Below, piece after piece: positions 8,809-16,199 of a stretch of DNA of 64,000 bases. Under the pieces are notes generated by a model. The model did no database searches. It had not been told where the DNA came from and was given only the letters and a program-made list of their open reading frames with translations. Where the stretch lies: NCBI GenBank assembly GCA_958448165.1, contig CAUDCW010000006.1, positions 62,001 to 126,000 on the forward strand. Reading direction: 5' to 3'. Position numbers and translations under genes: made by a program. Source of the stretch: an uncultured Oscillospiraceae bacterium. Lineage in GTDB: Bacteria; Bacillota; Clostridia; Oscillospirales; Acutalibacteraceae. The stretch's first letter is position 1. Each line of letters starts with the position of its first letter.

Positions 8809-9221
8809 CACATCTCCTCCATAGTCTTTTCAAAAGAGAGTATGTTTTTGCCGTTTTCGTAGTGATAGCTGAGGTTTTCGGTAATGCGTTTGACAAGCCT
8901 TATCCCAAGTCCGCCGGGGATAAGGCTTTGCAGGTTGCTTTCGGCTTTTTTGTTGCTGTCAAATTCAAGTGGGTCAAACGGCTCGCCGCTGTCGGAAAAC
9001 TGCACCCTGACCCTGTTTTTGCCAATATATTCTATTTCAAACACGGCCTTGCCGGATTTGCCCTGATAGGCGTAGGAGGTTATATTCACAAAAATTTCCT
9101 CAATCGCCACTAACAGCGTTTCATAGGACAAGGTGCTCCTTGTTTTTTCATCAATAAAGCCTTCGCAGATTTTATTGATTTCATACAGGTTTTCGGCTTT
9201 AGCCTCAATCTCGGCTTTCAT
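8808..9221 (-). CDS. RsbW/SpoIIAB-like ATP-binding protein (serine kinase type)
   Basis: A 137-residue HATPase_c_2 protein with N-box IEEIFVNITSYAY, G1 box DSGEPFDP and G2 box GGLGIRLVKRI. Stand-alone proteins of this type act as anti-sigma factors or as STAS-protein kinases. It is the first gene of a two-gene operon with the membrane phosphatase and overlaps it by one base. Kinase and phosphatase together form the two opposing arms of a partner-switching module; the candidate STAS substrate is encoded on the opposite strand at 6205-6504. A sigma factor partner is not visible. Confidence 0.87.
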   Translation of the reverse strand: MKAEIEAKAENLYEINKICEGFIDEKTRSTLSYETLLVAIEEIFVNITSYAYQGKSGKAVFEIEYIGKNRVRVQFSDSGEPFDPLEFDSNKKAESNLQSLIPGGLGIRLVKRITENLSYHYENGKNILSFEKTMEEM

Positions 9222-9347
9222 AATATCAACTCCGGACGTAAAATCAGAAATAAGTCAGCAATAAATTTATTTCCACATTATTATAGCATACAATACCTGA
9301 AATTTGTAGCAAATTATAGAATAAACAGTGGTATTTTTGTGTTTTTA

Positions 9348-9356
9348 TGCTATAAT
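9348..9356 (+). promoter_or_regulatory. Extended -10 promoter for the macrodomain gene
   Basis: TGCTATAAT is a perfect extended -10 element (TGnTATAAT) 36 bp before the ATG of the macrodomain gene. The -35 region is poor, as is usual for extended -10 promoters. The remaining gap 9222-9392 shows nothing else. Confidence 0.65.
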
Positions 9357-9392
9357 ACAAAGGAAAATAAACATCAAATCGGAGTGATACAT

Positions 9393-10427
9393 ATGCCTTT
9401 GAAAATGGTTCGCAACGACATAACAAAAATTGACTGTGACGCAATTGTCAACGCCGCAAACAGCACACTGCTTGGCGGCGGAGGTGTTGACGGTGCAATA
9501 CACAAAGCGGCCGGAAAGGGTTTGCTGCATGAATGTATGAAGCTTGGCGGCTGCAAAACGGGGCAGGCGAAGATAACGTCTGCTTATAAGCTGCCGTGCA
9601 GGTATGTTATCCACACGGTCGGGCCAATCTGGCAGGGCGGAGCAAACGGCGAGGAGGCGCTTTTGCGCTCCTGCTACCGTGAGAGTCTGAAGCTTGCAAA
9701 GGAGAACAAGTGCAATTCGGTTGCATTTCCGCTGATTTCGTCGGGCGTTTACTGCTACCCTAAGGATGAGGCGCTGAGGATTGCGATTGAAGAGATAAGC
9801 GGTTTTTTGCTCAAAAATGACGAGTTGCTTGTGTATGTCGTGATTTTTGACAGGGCGGCATATCAGATAAGCAAAAAGCTCTTCGGCGATATCAAGACCT
9901 TTATCGACGAAAACTATGTCGGCACACATATTGATTATGAATATGAAAGCAGACGGCGCAGTATGGAGAGTATGCCGATGTCTGCAATGCCGATGATGCA
10001 ATCGGTGCAAGCGGATGAAAAGTACGATATGGCGGAGTGTGACGGCGATATGCCGTTGGAGTCGCTGGCTGACAGGCTCAACTGCATTGACGAGAGCTTT
10101 TCGCAGATGCTGCTGCGGAAGATAGACGAAAAGGGCATTACCGACGCCGAGTGCTACAAAAAAGCAAATATCGACCGCAAGCTTTTTTCAAAAATACGCA
10201 GCAATATAAACTACAAGCCAAGCAAGACAACGGTGATTGCCTTTGCAATTTCGCTTGAGCTGTCGCTGGACGAAACAAAGGAAATGCTGATGAAGGCTGG
10301 TTTTGCGCTGTCGCACAGCAATAAATTTGATATCATCATCGAATATTTTATAACCAAGGGCAACTACAACGTGTTTGAAATCAATCAGGCGCTTTTTGCG
10401 TTTGACCAGAGTCTGCTGGGCGCCTGA
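9393..10427 (+). CDS. Macrodomain protein with C-terminal HTH-like domain
   Basis: Residues about 1-170 form a YmdB/MacroD-type macrodomain: IVNAANSTLLGGGGVDGAI supplies the catalytic Asn/Asp loop, followed by HTVGPIW and PLISSGVYCYP. Such domains bind ADP-ribose and often remove it or hydrolyse O-acetyl-ADP-ribose. After a Met-rich linker (about 185-225) comes a ~105-residue helical domain, from LADRLNCIDESFSQ to the C-terminus, with the spacing of an XRE-like helix-turn-helix. ATG 9393 is chosen because CGGAG lies nine bases upstream and family proteins begin here; the longer frame from 9339 runs into the promoter. The next gene in the same direction encodes a vWA protein. A stress or ADP-ribose-linked role is inference. 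Confidence 0.85.
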   Translation: MPLKMVRNDITKIDCDAIVNAANSTLLGGGGVDGAIHKAAGKGLLHECMKLGGCKTGQAKITSAYKLPCRYVIHTVGPIWQGGANGEEALLRSCYRESLKLAKENKCNSVAFPLISSGVYCYPKDEALRIAIEEISGFLLKNDELLVYVVIFDRAAYQISKKLFGDIKTFIDENYVGTHIDYEYESRRRSMESMPMSAMPMMQSVQADEKYDMAECDGDMPLESLADRLNCIDESFSQMLLRKIDEKGITDAECYKKANIDRKLFSKIRSNINYKPSKTTVIAFAISLELSLDETKEMLMKAGFALSHSNKFDIIIEYFITKGNYNVFEINQALFAFDQSLLGA

Positions 10428-10472
10428 TATATTTGTCGCCTGTTATGCGACCACAGCCTTCGATAAATTCTT

Positions 10473-10531
10473 TATAATGTAGGCACAAGGTTATTACTAA
10501 TATAAGCCTACTTTCTATCGGGAATTAGTAA
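10473..10531 (+). promoter_or_regulatory. Possible -10 element and inverted-repeat operator before the vWA gene
   Basis: TATAAT occurs at 10473-10478 without a clear -35. Sixteen bases later TTACTAAT (10494-10501) and ATTAGTAA (10524-10531) form perfect 8-bp inverted arms around a 22-base spacer. The arrangement could be an operator or a hairpin leader. Confidence 0.35.
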
Positions 10532-10563
10532 AAACCAAAATGAATTTATCGGAGGTTTTGATT

Positions 10564-11229
10564 ATGAAAAAAACAAATAACAACGGAATTACAGAGCTTG
10601 TGTTCATTCTTGACAGAAGCGGCTCAATGGCAGGACTTGAGTCTGACACGATAGGCGGATTTAATTCGCTGATTGAAAAGCAGAGAAAGCAAGGCGGCGA
10701 ATGTTATGTTTCGACCGTGCTGTTCGACAATGAAAGCGAGGTATTGCACGACAGAGTGCCGCTGTCAAAAATTGCGAAGATGACCGACAGCGACTACACC
10801 GTAAGAGGCTGTACTGCGCTGATTGACGCAATCGGCGGTGCAATTCACCACATAGGCAACATTCACAAGTACGCCCGTCCCGAAGACGTTCCGGAGCACA
10901 CAATGTTTGTCATCACAACAGACGGAATGGAAAACGCAAGCCGCAATTATTCAAGCGACAAGGTCAAGAAAATGATACAGCGCCAAAAGGAAAAGTACGG
11001 CTGGGAGTTCCTGTTCATCGGCGCAAATATAGACGCTGTTGAAACTGCGGCTCGTTTTGGAATCAGCCGTGAGCGAGCGGTCAATTATCACGCCGACAAA
11101 CGTGGAACGAGAGTGGTTTATGAGTCGGTAGCGGACGCAGTGTGCTCTGTCAGAGCGAGCGAGCCGCTTGGAGAGAGCTGGAGCCGAAAAATTGACGAGG
11201 ACTATAAAAGCAGAAAGCCTAAAAGGTGA
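10564..11229 (+). CDS. vWA-domain protein (TerY/TerF-like)
   Basis: A 221-residue cytoplasmic von Willebrand A domain with an intact MIDAS metal site: DRSGSMAG (D-x-S-x-S), the threonine in GCTALIDAIG, and the aspartate in TTDGMENAS. No signal peptide or membrane segment is present. It resembles stand-alone vWA proteins grouped with TerY/TerF, which are found with stress and tellurite-resistance genes. ATG 10564 is chosen because CGGAGG lies directly upstream and the ATG at 10540 lacks a ribosome binding site. It follows the macrodomain gene in the same direction after 136 bp with its own candidate promoter, so the two may be co-regulated without being strictly an operon. Confidence 0.85.
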   Translation: MKKTNNNGITELVFILDRSGSMAGLESDTIGGFNSLIEKQRKQGGECYVSTVLFDNESEVLHDRVPLSKIAKMTDSDYTVRGCTALIDAIGGAIHHIGNIHKYARPEDVPEHTMFVITTDGMENASRNYSSDKVKKMIQRQKEKYGWEFLFIGANIDAVETAARFGISRERAVNYHADKRGTRVVYESVADAVCSVRASEPLGESWSRKIDEDYKSRKPKR

Positions 11230-11271
11230 TAATTGGTATTCCGTATGGCACAGCTTGAGCGCAGCCTGTCC

Positions 11272-11329
11272 CTGTCACAAAACGCATATCAGAATCATAT
11301 ATTAAACTGATAACGGTATTTTGTGATAG
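11272..11329 (+). promoter_or_regulatory. Nested inverted repeats before the DUF2935 pseudogene
   Basis: Outer arms CTGTCACAAAA (11272-11282) and TTTTGTGATAG (11319-11329) pair with one wobble. Inside them TATCAG (11287-11292) and CTGATA (11307-11312) pair perfectly. The structure ends one base before the GGAGG ribosome binding site, so it could be an operator or a folding leader. Confidence 0.35.
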
Positions 11330-11337
11330 GAGGAAAA

Positions 11338-11878
11338 ATGAATACTGATAACTATGTGATTAAATCGTTGGAGCTGCATCTGTTTTTCGGGCGAATTATG
11401 AAAGAACATTCATTCTTTCTCAAAGCCGGCTTTACTCCGGCAAATCCCCGTTTTTCGGTTAAGGCGTAATTCTTTATCAGAGAATTTGAAAAGCTTCTGT
11501 GTCGTGCCGTAACGCTGTCAGACGGGGTTGTGGGCAAAAGCGTGCTGTGCTCGGGCGAGGTTGTGACAGATTTTACAGCACTTGCCGAGCAACAGACCGA
11601 GCATTTTACGGGCATACCGATAAACAAGGCGATAACCGCAAAGGAACTGCGCCTGCAAAGCCGTGAGTGTAAATGCGATAAGAGCGCAAAGCTCTGCAAT
11701 CAGGTGAGAAGCCTCAACCGGACGGCGCTCAGACTGCTCGACGGTCTTATCTGCTTTAAAGAAAATATACTCAAAAATGTTCTTGACTGCGAAATGTTCA
11801 CGCTCGATAATCCTGCCGCTGCTTGCCGACCATGTATCGCGAGAGGCAAACCACTATATCAGACTTCTTAAGTTCTGA
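11338..11878 (+). pseudogene. DUF2935 family protein, broken by a stop and a frameshift
   Basis: ATG 11338, seven bases after a good GGAGG, opens a frame that reads SLELHLFFGRIMKEHSFFLK, the typical N-terminus of DUF2935 helical-bundle proteins. A TAA at 11467-11469 interrupts it, after which the same frame continues through EFEKLLCRAV and CFKENILKNVLDCE. Near 11815 the homology jumps by one base into LLADHVSREANHYIRLLKF, ending at TGA 11876-11878. Two independent lesions and a body shorter than the usual two-copy family make this a pseudogene rather than recoding. The function of DUF2935 is unknown. Confidence 0.75.
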
Positions 11879-11912
11879 AAATATAACCTTAAAAATCAAT
11901 AACAACAAAACA

Positions 11913-11955
11913 ACAGCTCTCCCGGCACGAAAGGTGCTTGGAGAGCTGTATTTTT
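11913..11955. terminator. Hairpin terminator between DUF2935 remnant and dpaB
   Basis: ACAGCTCTCC (11913-11922) pairs perfectly with GGAGAGCTGT (11940-11949). ATTTTT follows on the plus strand, and a T-rich but interrupted tract follows on the minus strand. It lies at the 3' end of the dpaAB operon and probably serves it. Confidence 0.65.
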
Positions 11956-12526
11956 AAGCGAAAACAGGCTGAAGCTGAATGTCGATGAGGGCCGAAGCTA
12001 TGGTCTTTTGCAGCTTGTCAAAATGTGCGACAAGCGACTTCGGCTTGTTCGTCGGGTCGTCCTGCGACATCGGGACAAAGTAGATGTTTTTTGTGTTCAG
12101 CAGCTTACCGAGGTTCTGCGCCGATGCGCCGAGAGCGTCGTTGCTTGCAAGCGCGAGAACAACGGGCGCACCTATGCGAAGCTGTGACTTCACCGCCATT
12201 GTAACAGGCGTGTCGGTTATTCCGTTTGCAATTTTCCCCAGTGTGTTGCCCGTGCAGGGCACAACCGCCAGAATGTCGCACATTTTTTTTGGGCCGATTG
12301 GTTCAGCCGCTTCTATCGTATGAATTATATCCTTTTGGCAGATTGCCCGTATCCTTTCGTTTATATCCTTTGCCCTGCCAAAACGAGTGTCGGTGCTGTA
12401 AGCCGTGCAGGACATTATCGGAACAATATCATATTTCTCCAAAGCCAGATGTTCCATTTCCTTGATTGCTTTGGAGAATGTGCAGAATGACCCGCAAAGA
12501 GCGAAGCCAACTGTGGCTTTTTCCAC
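11954..12526 (-). CDS. dpaB: Dipicolinate synthase subunit B (SpoVFB)
   Basis: A 190-residue flavoprotein-fold subunit of dipicolinate synthase, which with subunit A converts the product of dihydrodipicolinate synthase into dipicolinic acid for the spore core. Family motifs are the N-terminal VGFALCGSFCTFSKAI and the phosphate/flavin-binding VVPCTGNTLGKIANGITDTP. It starts two bases after the dpaA stop, so the two are co-transcribed in the order dpaA-dpaB. In Bacillus the operon is expressed in the mother cell late in sporulation. Its presence indicates that the organism makes, or recently made, endospores. Confidence 0.93.
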   Translation of the reverse strand: MEKATVGFALCGSFCTFSKAIKEMEHLALEKYDIVPIMSCTAYSTDTRFGRAKDINERIRAICQKDIIHTIEAAEPIGPKKMCDILAVVPCTGNTLGKIANGITDTPVTMAVKSQLRIGAPVVLALASNDALGASAQNLGKLLNTKNIYFVPMSQDDPTNKPKSLVAHFDKLQKTIASALIDIQLQPVFA

Positions 12527-12528
12527 GC

Positions 12529-13389
12529 TTAATCCTCCTCAAGCATATTGAAAATTGTGTTTTTGATTATTTCACCCGATGCCTTCGGCGCAACTCTGCC
12601 CGGCAGCGACAGTGCGTGAATTGTTTTTATGCCAAGCCTTTTTGCACTGTCAAAATCAACCCCGCCCGGTATTGACGCAAGGTCAATTACAAGTGCGTTA
12701 CTGCACGTCTTTGCAAGGGTGTGCGCCGTGAAAATCATAGCGGGAATGGTGTTGAACACAATGTCAAAGCCGCTGTAATTGCAAAGGGCGTTTATATCGA
12801 CGGCGTTATATCCAAGCGCTGTTATAAGCGACAGATCACGCTTTTTTCTTGCCGCAGCATACACCTGAGCGCCAAGACCGAGAAGCATTTTGCTAAGCAC
12901 CTTGCCGATTCTGCCAAAGCCGGAAACAAGGCATTTTGAGCCGTGTATTGTGCCGGGAAACTCGTGCATTGCAACCTCAATTGCGCCCTCGGCGCTGGGC
13001 ACGGCGTTTTGTACGGCAAGCTCTTCACGGCTCATATAGTCGCACAGATAAAGGCTTTCCCAGACAGGGGAGAGAATTCTGAGCCTCTCGCTCATTGTGC
13101 AGAAGACCCTTTTGCCGGCAAAATACCGTGCAAGGCTCCGGTCAAGGGGAATGTCGCCGCTAGCGAACGGAGCGTTAAGGTTTTTGTCGTCCTTAGTCAG
13201 CGGCATCGGCAGAACAATGCAGTCGCTGTTTTGCGAAGCCTTGTCTATCGGCAGTTGCTCAAAGCCCCACTTCTCGTCAAGCTTTTCAAAGCCGCTTAAG
13301 TATATTTTGTAGCCCTCGTTCTGTATGGCACGTGCGGCATAAAGCTGTCTTCTGTCGCCGCCTATTATCGAAAAACTGCGAATTTTCAT
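12529..13389 (-). CDS. dpaA: Dipicolinate synthase subunit A (SpoVFA)
   Basis: A 286-residue protein with an N-terminal domain starting FSIIGGDRRQLYAA and a C-terminal Rossmann domain with VSGFGRIGKVLSKMLLGLG, the nucleotide-binding site of the dehydrogenase-like subunit. It catalyses dipicolinate formation with DpaB. ATG 13389 is preceded by TTGGAG on the minus strand. I could not fit a clear sigma-E or sigma-K promoter upstream; the region contains TATTATATCATATAAG, which may hold one. Length and motifs are normal. Confidence 0.93.
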   Translation of the reverse strand: MKIRSFSIIGGDRRQLYAARAIQNEGYKIYLSGFEKLDEKWGFEQLPIDKASQNSDCIVLPMPLTKDDKNLNAPFASGDIPLDRSLARYFAGKRVFCTMSERLRILSPVWESLYLCDYMSREELAVQNAVPSAEGAIEVAMHEFPGTIHGSKCLVSGFGRIGKVLSKMLLGLGAQVYAAARKKRDLSLITALGYNAVDINALCNYSGFDIVFNTIPAMIFTAHTLAKTCSNALVIDLASIPGGVDFDSAKRLGIKTIHALSLPGRVAPKASGEIIKNTIFNMLEED

Positions 13390-13584
13390 ATCACACTACT
13401 CCAATCACAATAAAGCCGGTGCTTATATGATATAATACGGCAAACTCTGTTTTTGGTGATAGGGTGCGGCGTAAATGCCGCAGAGTGGAGATAGATAGGA
13501 GTTAGGAATTAGGAATGAGGAGTTGCGGTTGTCGCCGCTTTGCGGCGCTTTTAATTAAGAAATGCTCGTTACAAAGCAGAGAGT

Positions 13585-13704
13585 TCGTAGGGAACGGTCT
13601 TGACCGTTCCGGGATAGGCATATTAACTGCAACGCTTTACAAAATCAGAATAGAGTATAACACTCTGCGGCTCAAGCCGGAACAGGCAAGCCTGTTCCCT
13701 ACGA
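13585..13704. repeat. 120-bp element with 11-bp terminal inverted repeats and two internal hairpins
   Basis: The ends TCGTAGGGAAC (13585-13595) and GTTCCCTACGA (13694-13704) are perfect inverted repeats. Each end carries its own hairpin: GGAACGGTC/GACCGTTCC (13591-13610) and GGAACAGGC/GCCTGTTCC (13679-13698). No protein is encoded. The design is that of a REP/BIME or MITE-like element. The rest of the dpaA-eno gap (13390-13839) holds a purine-rich stretch (13497-13520), a copy of another dispersed motif (13522-13555) and tandem TTAACTCT-like units (13797-13830), but no gene. Confidence 0.7.
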
Positions 13705-13839
13705 CCTCGTTACGAAATTCATCTTCAATCTCAACTCTAAACTAAATTATCGCTTAGCTTACTTAAGGGGATAACCATATTTCTTAATTCACAGCCCTTA
13801 ACTTCACTCTTAACTCTATACTCTTAACTCTGATAACAA

Positions 13840-13873
13840 AGCCGCCCTTGTGCTTGCTTGCACAAAAGCGGCT
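13840..13873 (-). terminator. Probable enolase terminator
   Basis: AGCCGC ... GCGGCT with an inner TTGTGC/GCACAA pairing forms a long hairpin 29 bp beyond the enolase stop. The minus-strand T tract (TTTGTT) is interrupted. Confidence 0.65.
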
Positions 13874-13901
13874 GTTTAAATATTGATTGTTTATTCAGAT
13901 T

Positions 13902-15173
13902 TTATTTTATCCCATACACTGACGTATTGCCGAGCTGTTCCTCAATTCTCAGCAGGCGATTGTATTTGGCGGTTCTGTCTGTGCGGCAGGGTGCGCCCGT
14001 CTTGATAAGACCCGTTGAAAGACCGACCGCTAAATCGGCTATCGTTGTGTCCTCGGTTTCCCCTGAGCGGTGCGACATTATCGTGCGGTAGCCGTGGTGC
14101 TTTGCAATAAACACCGCCCTTGCCGTTTCGGTGAGCGTGCCTATCTGGTTCGGTTTTATCAGTATTGCGTTGCCGCAGTGCAGGGCGATGCCTTTTTTCA
14201 GGCGTTCCTGATTCGTTACAAACAAATCGTCGCCGACAAGCGCAAGACGGTGGTCAAGCTGCTGCGTTATCATTGCCCAGCCGTCCCAGTCGTTCTCGTC
14301 AAGAGGGTCCTCAATTGAGAAAATCGGGTAGCTTTCCCTCAGTCTGTTCCAATACTGCGCAAGCTCGTCACTTGTTTTTTTCTCGCCCTTTTTCGGCAGA
14401 TAATATTCCCCGGGATTTTCGCCCTTCCATTCGCTTGCGGCGGCGTCCAGCGAAAGCATAAAGTCTGCTCCCGGCTTGTAGCCGGCCTTTTCAACCGCCA
14501 GCAATATAAGCTCAATCGCCTCGTCCTCACTTTTCAGCGACGGAGCAAAACCGCCCTCGTCGCCGATAGCCGTTGAAAGTCCTCGGCTCTTGAGTATCTT
14601 TTTTAAAGTGTGATAAACCTCACAGCACTGCCTCAGTCCGTTTGCAAAGCTCTTTGCGCCGACAGGAAGAATCATAAATTCCTGGACGTCAAGGTTGTTG
14701 TCGGCGTGAGCGCCGCCGTTCAGAATATTCATCATCGGCATCGGCAGGGTGTGGGCAAAACAGCCGCCGATGTAACGGTAAAGCGGAATTTCAAGCATTG
14801 CCGACGCCGCCCTTGCACAGGCTATTGAAACGGCAAGCGTTGCGTTTGCGCCGAGCTTTGATTTGTTGTCGGTGCCGTCAAGCTCAATAAGAATCCCGTC
14901 AAGCTCCTCCTGCTTCAGCGGATTTTTGCCGCAAAGCGCAGGCGAGATATGCTTGTTGATGTTATCAACAGCCTTTTGAACACCAAGCCCCATAAAGCGT
15001 TTTTTGTCGCCGTCACGCAGCTCCACAGCCTCAAATTCACCCGTTGACGCACCCGACGGAACGCTTGCTCTTGCGCTTATGCCGCTTTCAAGCGTCACCT
15101 CAGCCTCAACCGTTGGATTTCCTCTTGAGTCAATAATTTCTCTGCCTCTTATTCTTTTGATAAAAAAGCTCAT
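13902..15173 (-). CDS. eno: Enolase
   Basis: Interconverts 2-phosphoglycerate and phosphoenolpyruvate in glycolysis. The 423 residues match the usual length. Visible signatures are SRGNPTVEAEV and PSGASTGEFEAVELRDGD near the N-terminus, the catalytic glutamate in GDEGGFAP (about 204-211), the catalytic lysine loop ILIKPNQIGTL (about 335-345) and SHRSGETEDTTIADLAV. ACAGGAGG lies directly before the ATG. It is transcribed alone and divergently from the LysM gene. Nothing is unusual. Confidence 0.97.
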   Translation of the reverse strand: MSFFIKRIRGREIIDSRGNPTVEAEVTLESGISARASVPSGASTGEFEAVELRDGDKKRFMGLGVQKAVDNINKHISPALCGKNPLKQEELDGILIELDGTDNKSKLGANATLAVSIACARAASAMLEIPLYRYIGGCFAHTLPMPMMNILNGGAHADNNLDVQEFMILPVGAKSFANGLRQCCEVYHTLKKILKSRGLSTAIGDEGGFAPSLKSEDEAIELILLAVEKAGYKPGADFMLSLDAAASEWKGENPGEYYLPKKGEKKTSDELAQYWNRLRESYPIFSIEDPLDENDWDGWAMITQQLDHRLALVGDDLFVTNQERLKKGIALHCGNAILIKPNQIGTLTETARAVFIAKHHGYRTIMSHRSGETEDTTIADLAVGLSTGLIKTGAPCRTDRTAKYNRLLRIEEQLGNTSVYGIK

Positions 15174-15287
15174 AATCGTCCTCCTGTTTGTTTTCTGTTA
15201 TTATTGCCCGGACGAGGACGAGTATTCACTTAAAACCCGATATTCTCATATATTGTTAGTAGTTTAAAAAATGAAAGGAGCAATAAA

Positions 15288-15599
15288 ATGACAACCGTAG
15301 TTTATACTGTTGAGCCGGGCGACACCCTGTGGGGGATAGCGCAGTTTTTTGGCATAACAGTCAATGATATAGCACGCTACAACGGCCTTGCCTTTCCAGA
15401 CAGAATTTATCCTGGACAGAGGCTGAGAATTCCGATTGGCAATAAAAACGTGCCGCAGTGGTATGCAGTGCGTCCGGGCGATACGCTTTATTCCATAGCA
15501 AGAAATTACGGTATTCCCGTAACCGATATAACAAGCAGAAACAATTTTGAAAATCCGAATCTGATTTATCCGGGAATGTTCATAAGGCTGAGGGATTGA
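15288..15599 (+). CDS. Small protein with two LysM domains
   Basis: A 103-residue protein made almost entirely of two LysM repeats, YTVEPGDTLWGIAQFFGI (about 6-50) and YAVRPGDTLYSIARNYGI (about 57-101). LysM binds N-acetylglucosamine polymers such as peptidoglycan. There is no signal peptide and no enzymatic domain, so it may be cytoplasmic until mother-cell lysis, as in spore-coat or cortex LysM proteins, or leave by a non-classical route; both are inference. AAAGGAG precedes the ATG by seven bases. It is monocistronic with a terminator 18 bp downstream. Confidence 0.9.
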   Translation: MTTVVYTVEPGDTLWGIAQFFGITVNDIARYNGLAFPDRIYPGQRLRIPIGNKNVPQWYAVRPGDTLYSIARNYGIPVTDITSRNNFENPNLIYPGMFIRLRD

Positions 15600-15616
15600 T
15601 ACACCGCCGCAAAGCA

Positions 15617-15650
15617 AAACGGGCGAACCAATGTATTCGCCCGTTTCCTT
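15617..15650. terminator. Terminator between LysM gene and membrane protein gene
   Basis: AAACGGGCGAA (15617-15627) pairs with TTCGCCCGTTT (15636-15646), followed by TCCTT on the plus strand and an A-rich 5' side. It can serve both convergent genes. Confidence 0.75.
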
Positions 15651-15655
15651 GATAT

Positions 15656-16180
15656 TTATTTGTCAATTTTGAAGTCGTGCTTTGGCTTTGACTCGTTGTT
15701 AATCTTTGTGCTGCCTCTCTTTTCCTCCTGTATAACAAGAAAAAGATAAACCGACATAAACGCGATTAAAAAATAGCATATCATCGAAAAAAGAGCGCCA
15801 AGGCTGAACGCTCTGCCCGGCCCGAAGCAGATAAGCGCAACCGATATCATCGGGCACAAAATGCCTGTCAGACACTTAAAGGCTCTTGTTTTGTCAAAGG
15901 ATTCAAACAAAAAGCCTATAAGCGGCAGCACAAAAAGAACTATTCCGTAAACCACTGCACCTGCTGTTCCGTCGCCCAGCCGCATACCGTCAAAAATCAT
16001 ATTGAACACGGTGAAAAACTGTATGCTGCCGTCGGGAGCTTTCATTTGCACAAAAGGAAAAGCACAGCACACCATTGCAATAATATAGAACACACACACA
16101 GCAAGCCTTATGCGTTTTGTACGTCTTGATTCAAGCACATCTTCGGGCTTGCTGATTTTTCTGATTTCTCTTTTAGACAT
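15656..16180 (-). CDS. Hypothetical membrane protein, four transmembrane segments
   Basis: I do not recognise this 174-residue protein. It has four hydrophobic segments (LAVCVFYIIAMVCCAFPFV, then VVYGIVLFVLPLIGFLF, two more between about 105 and 150), a charged N-terminus and a lysine-rich C-terminal tail, giving an expected N-in/C-in topology. AAAGGT stands just before the ATG. It sits 19 bp downstream of the pyrophosphatase gene and may be co-transcribed with it. No function can be inferred. Confidence 0.75.
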   Translation of the reverse strand: MSKREIRKISKPEDVLESRRTKRIRLAVCVFYIIAMVCCAFPFVQMKAPDGSIQFFTVFNMIFDGMRLGDGTAGAVVYGIVLFVLPLIGFLFESFDKTRAFKCLTGILCPMISVALICFGPGRAFSLGALFSMICYFLIAFMSVYLFLVIQEEKRGSTKINNESKPKHDFKIDK

Positions 16181-16199
16181 CTTTTACCTTTCTGTTAAA

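Noticed and set aside
9345..10010. 221-codon antisense frame opposite the macrodomain gene
   Set aside because: It mirrors a well supported macrodomain coding sequence and has no recognisable motifs.
11467..11469. TAA in the DUF2935 frame as a recoding or readthrough site
   Set aside because: A second lesion (frame change near 11815) occurs in the same gene, so simple decay explains it better.
13390..13901. CRISPR array
   Set aside because: The repeats here are inverted hairpins and imperfect tandem units without regular spacers; no cas genes are in the window.
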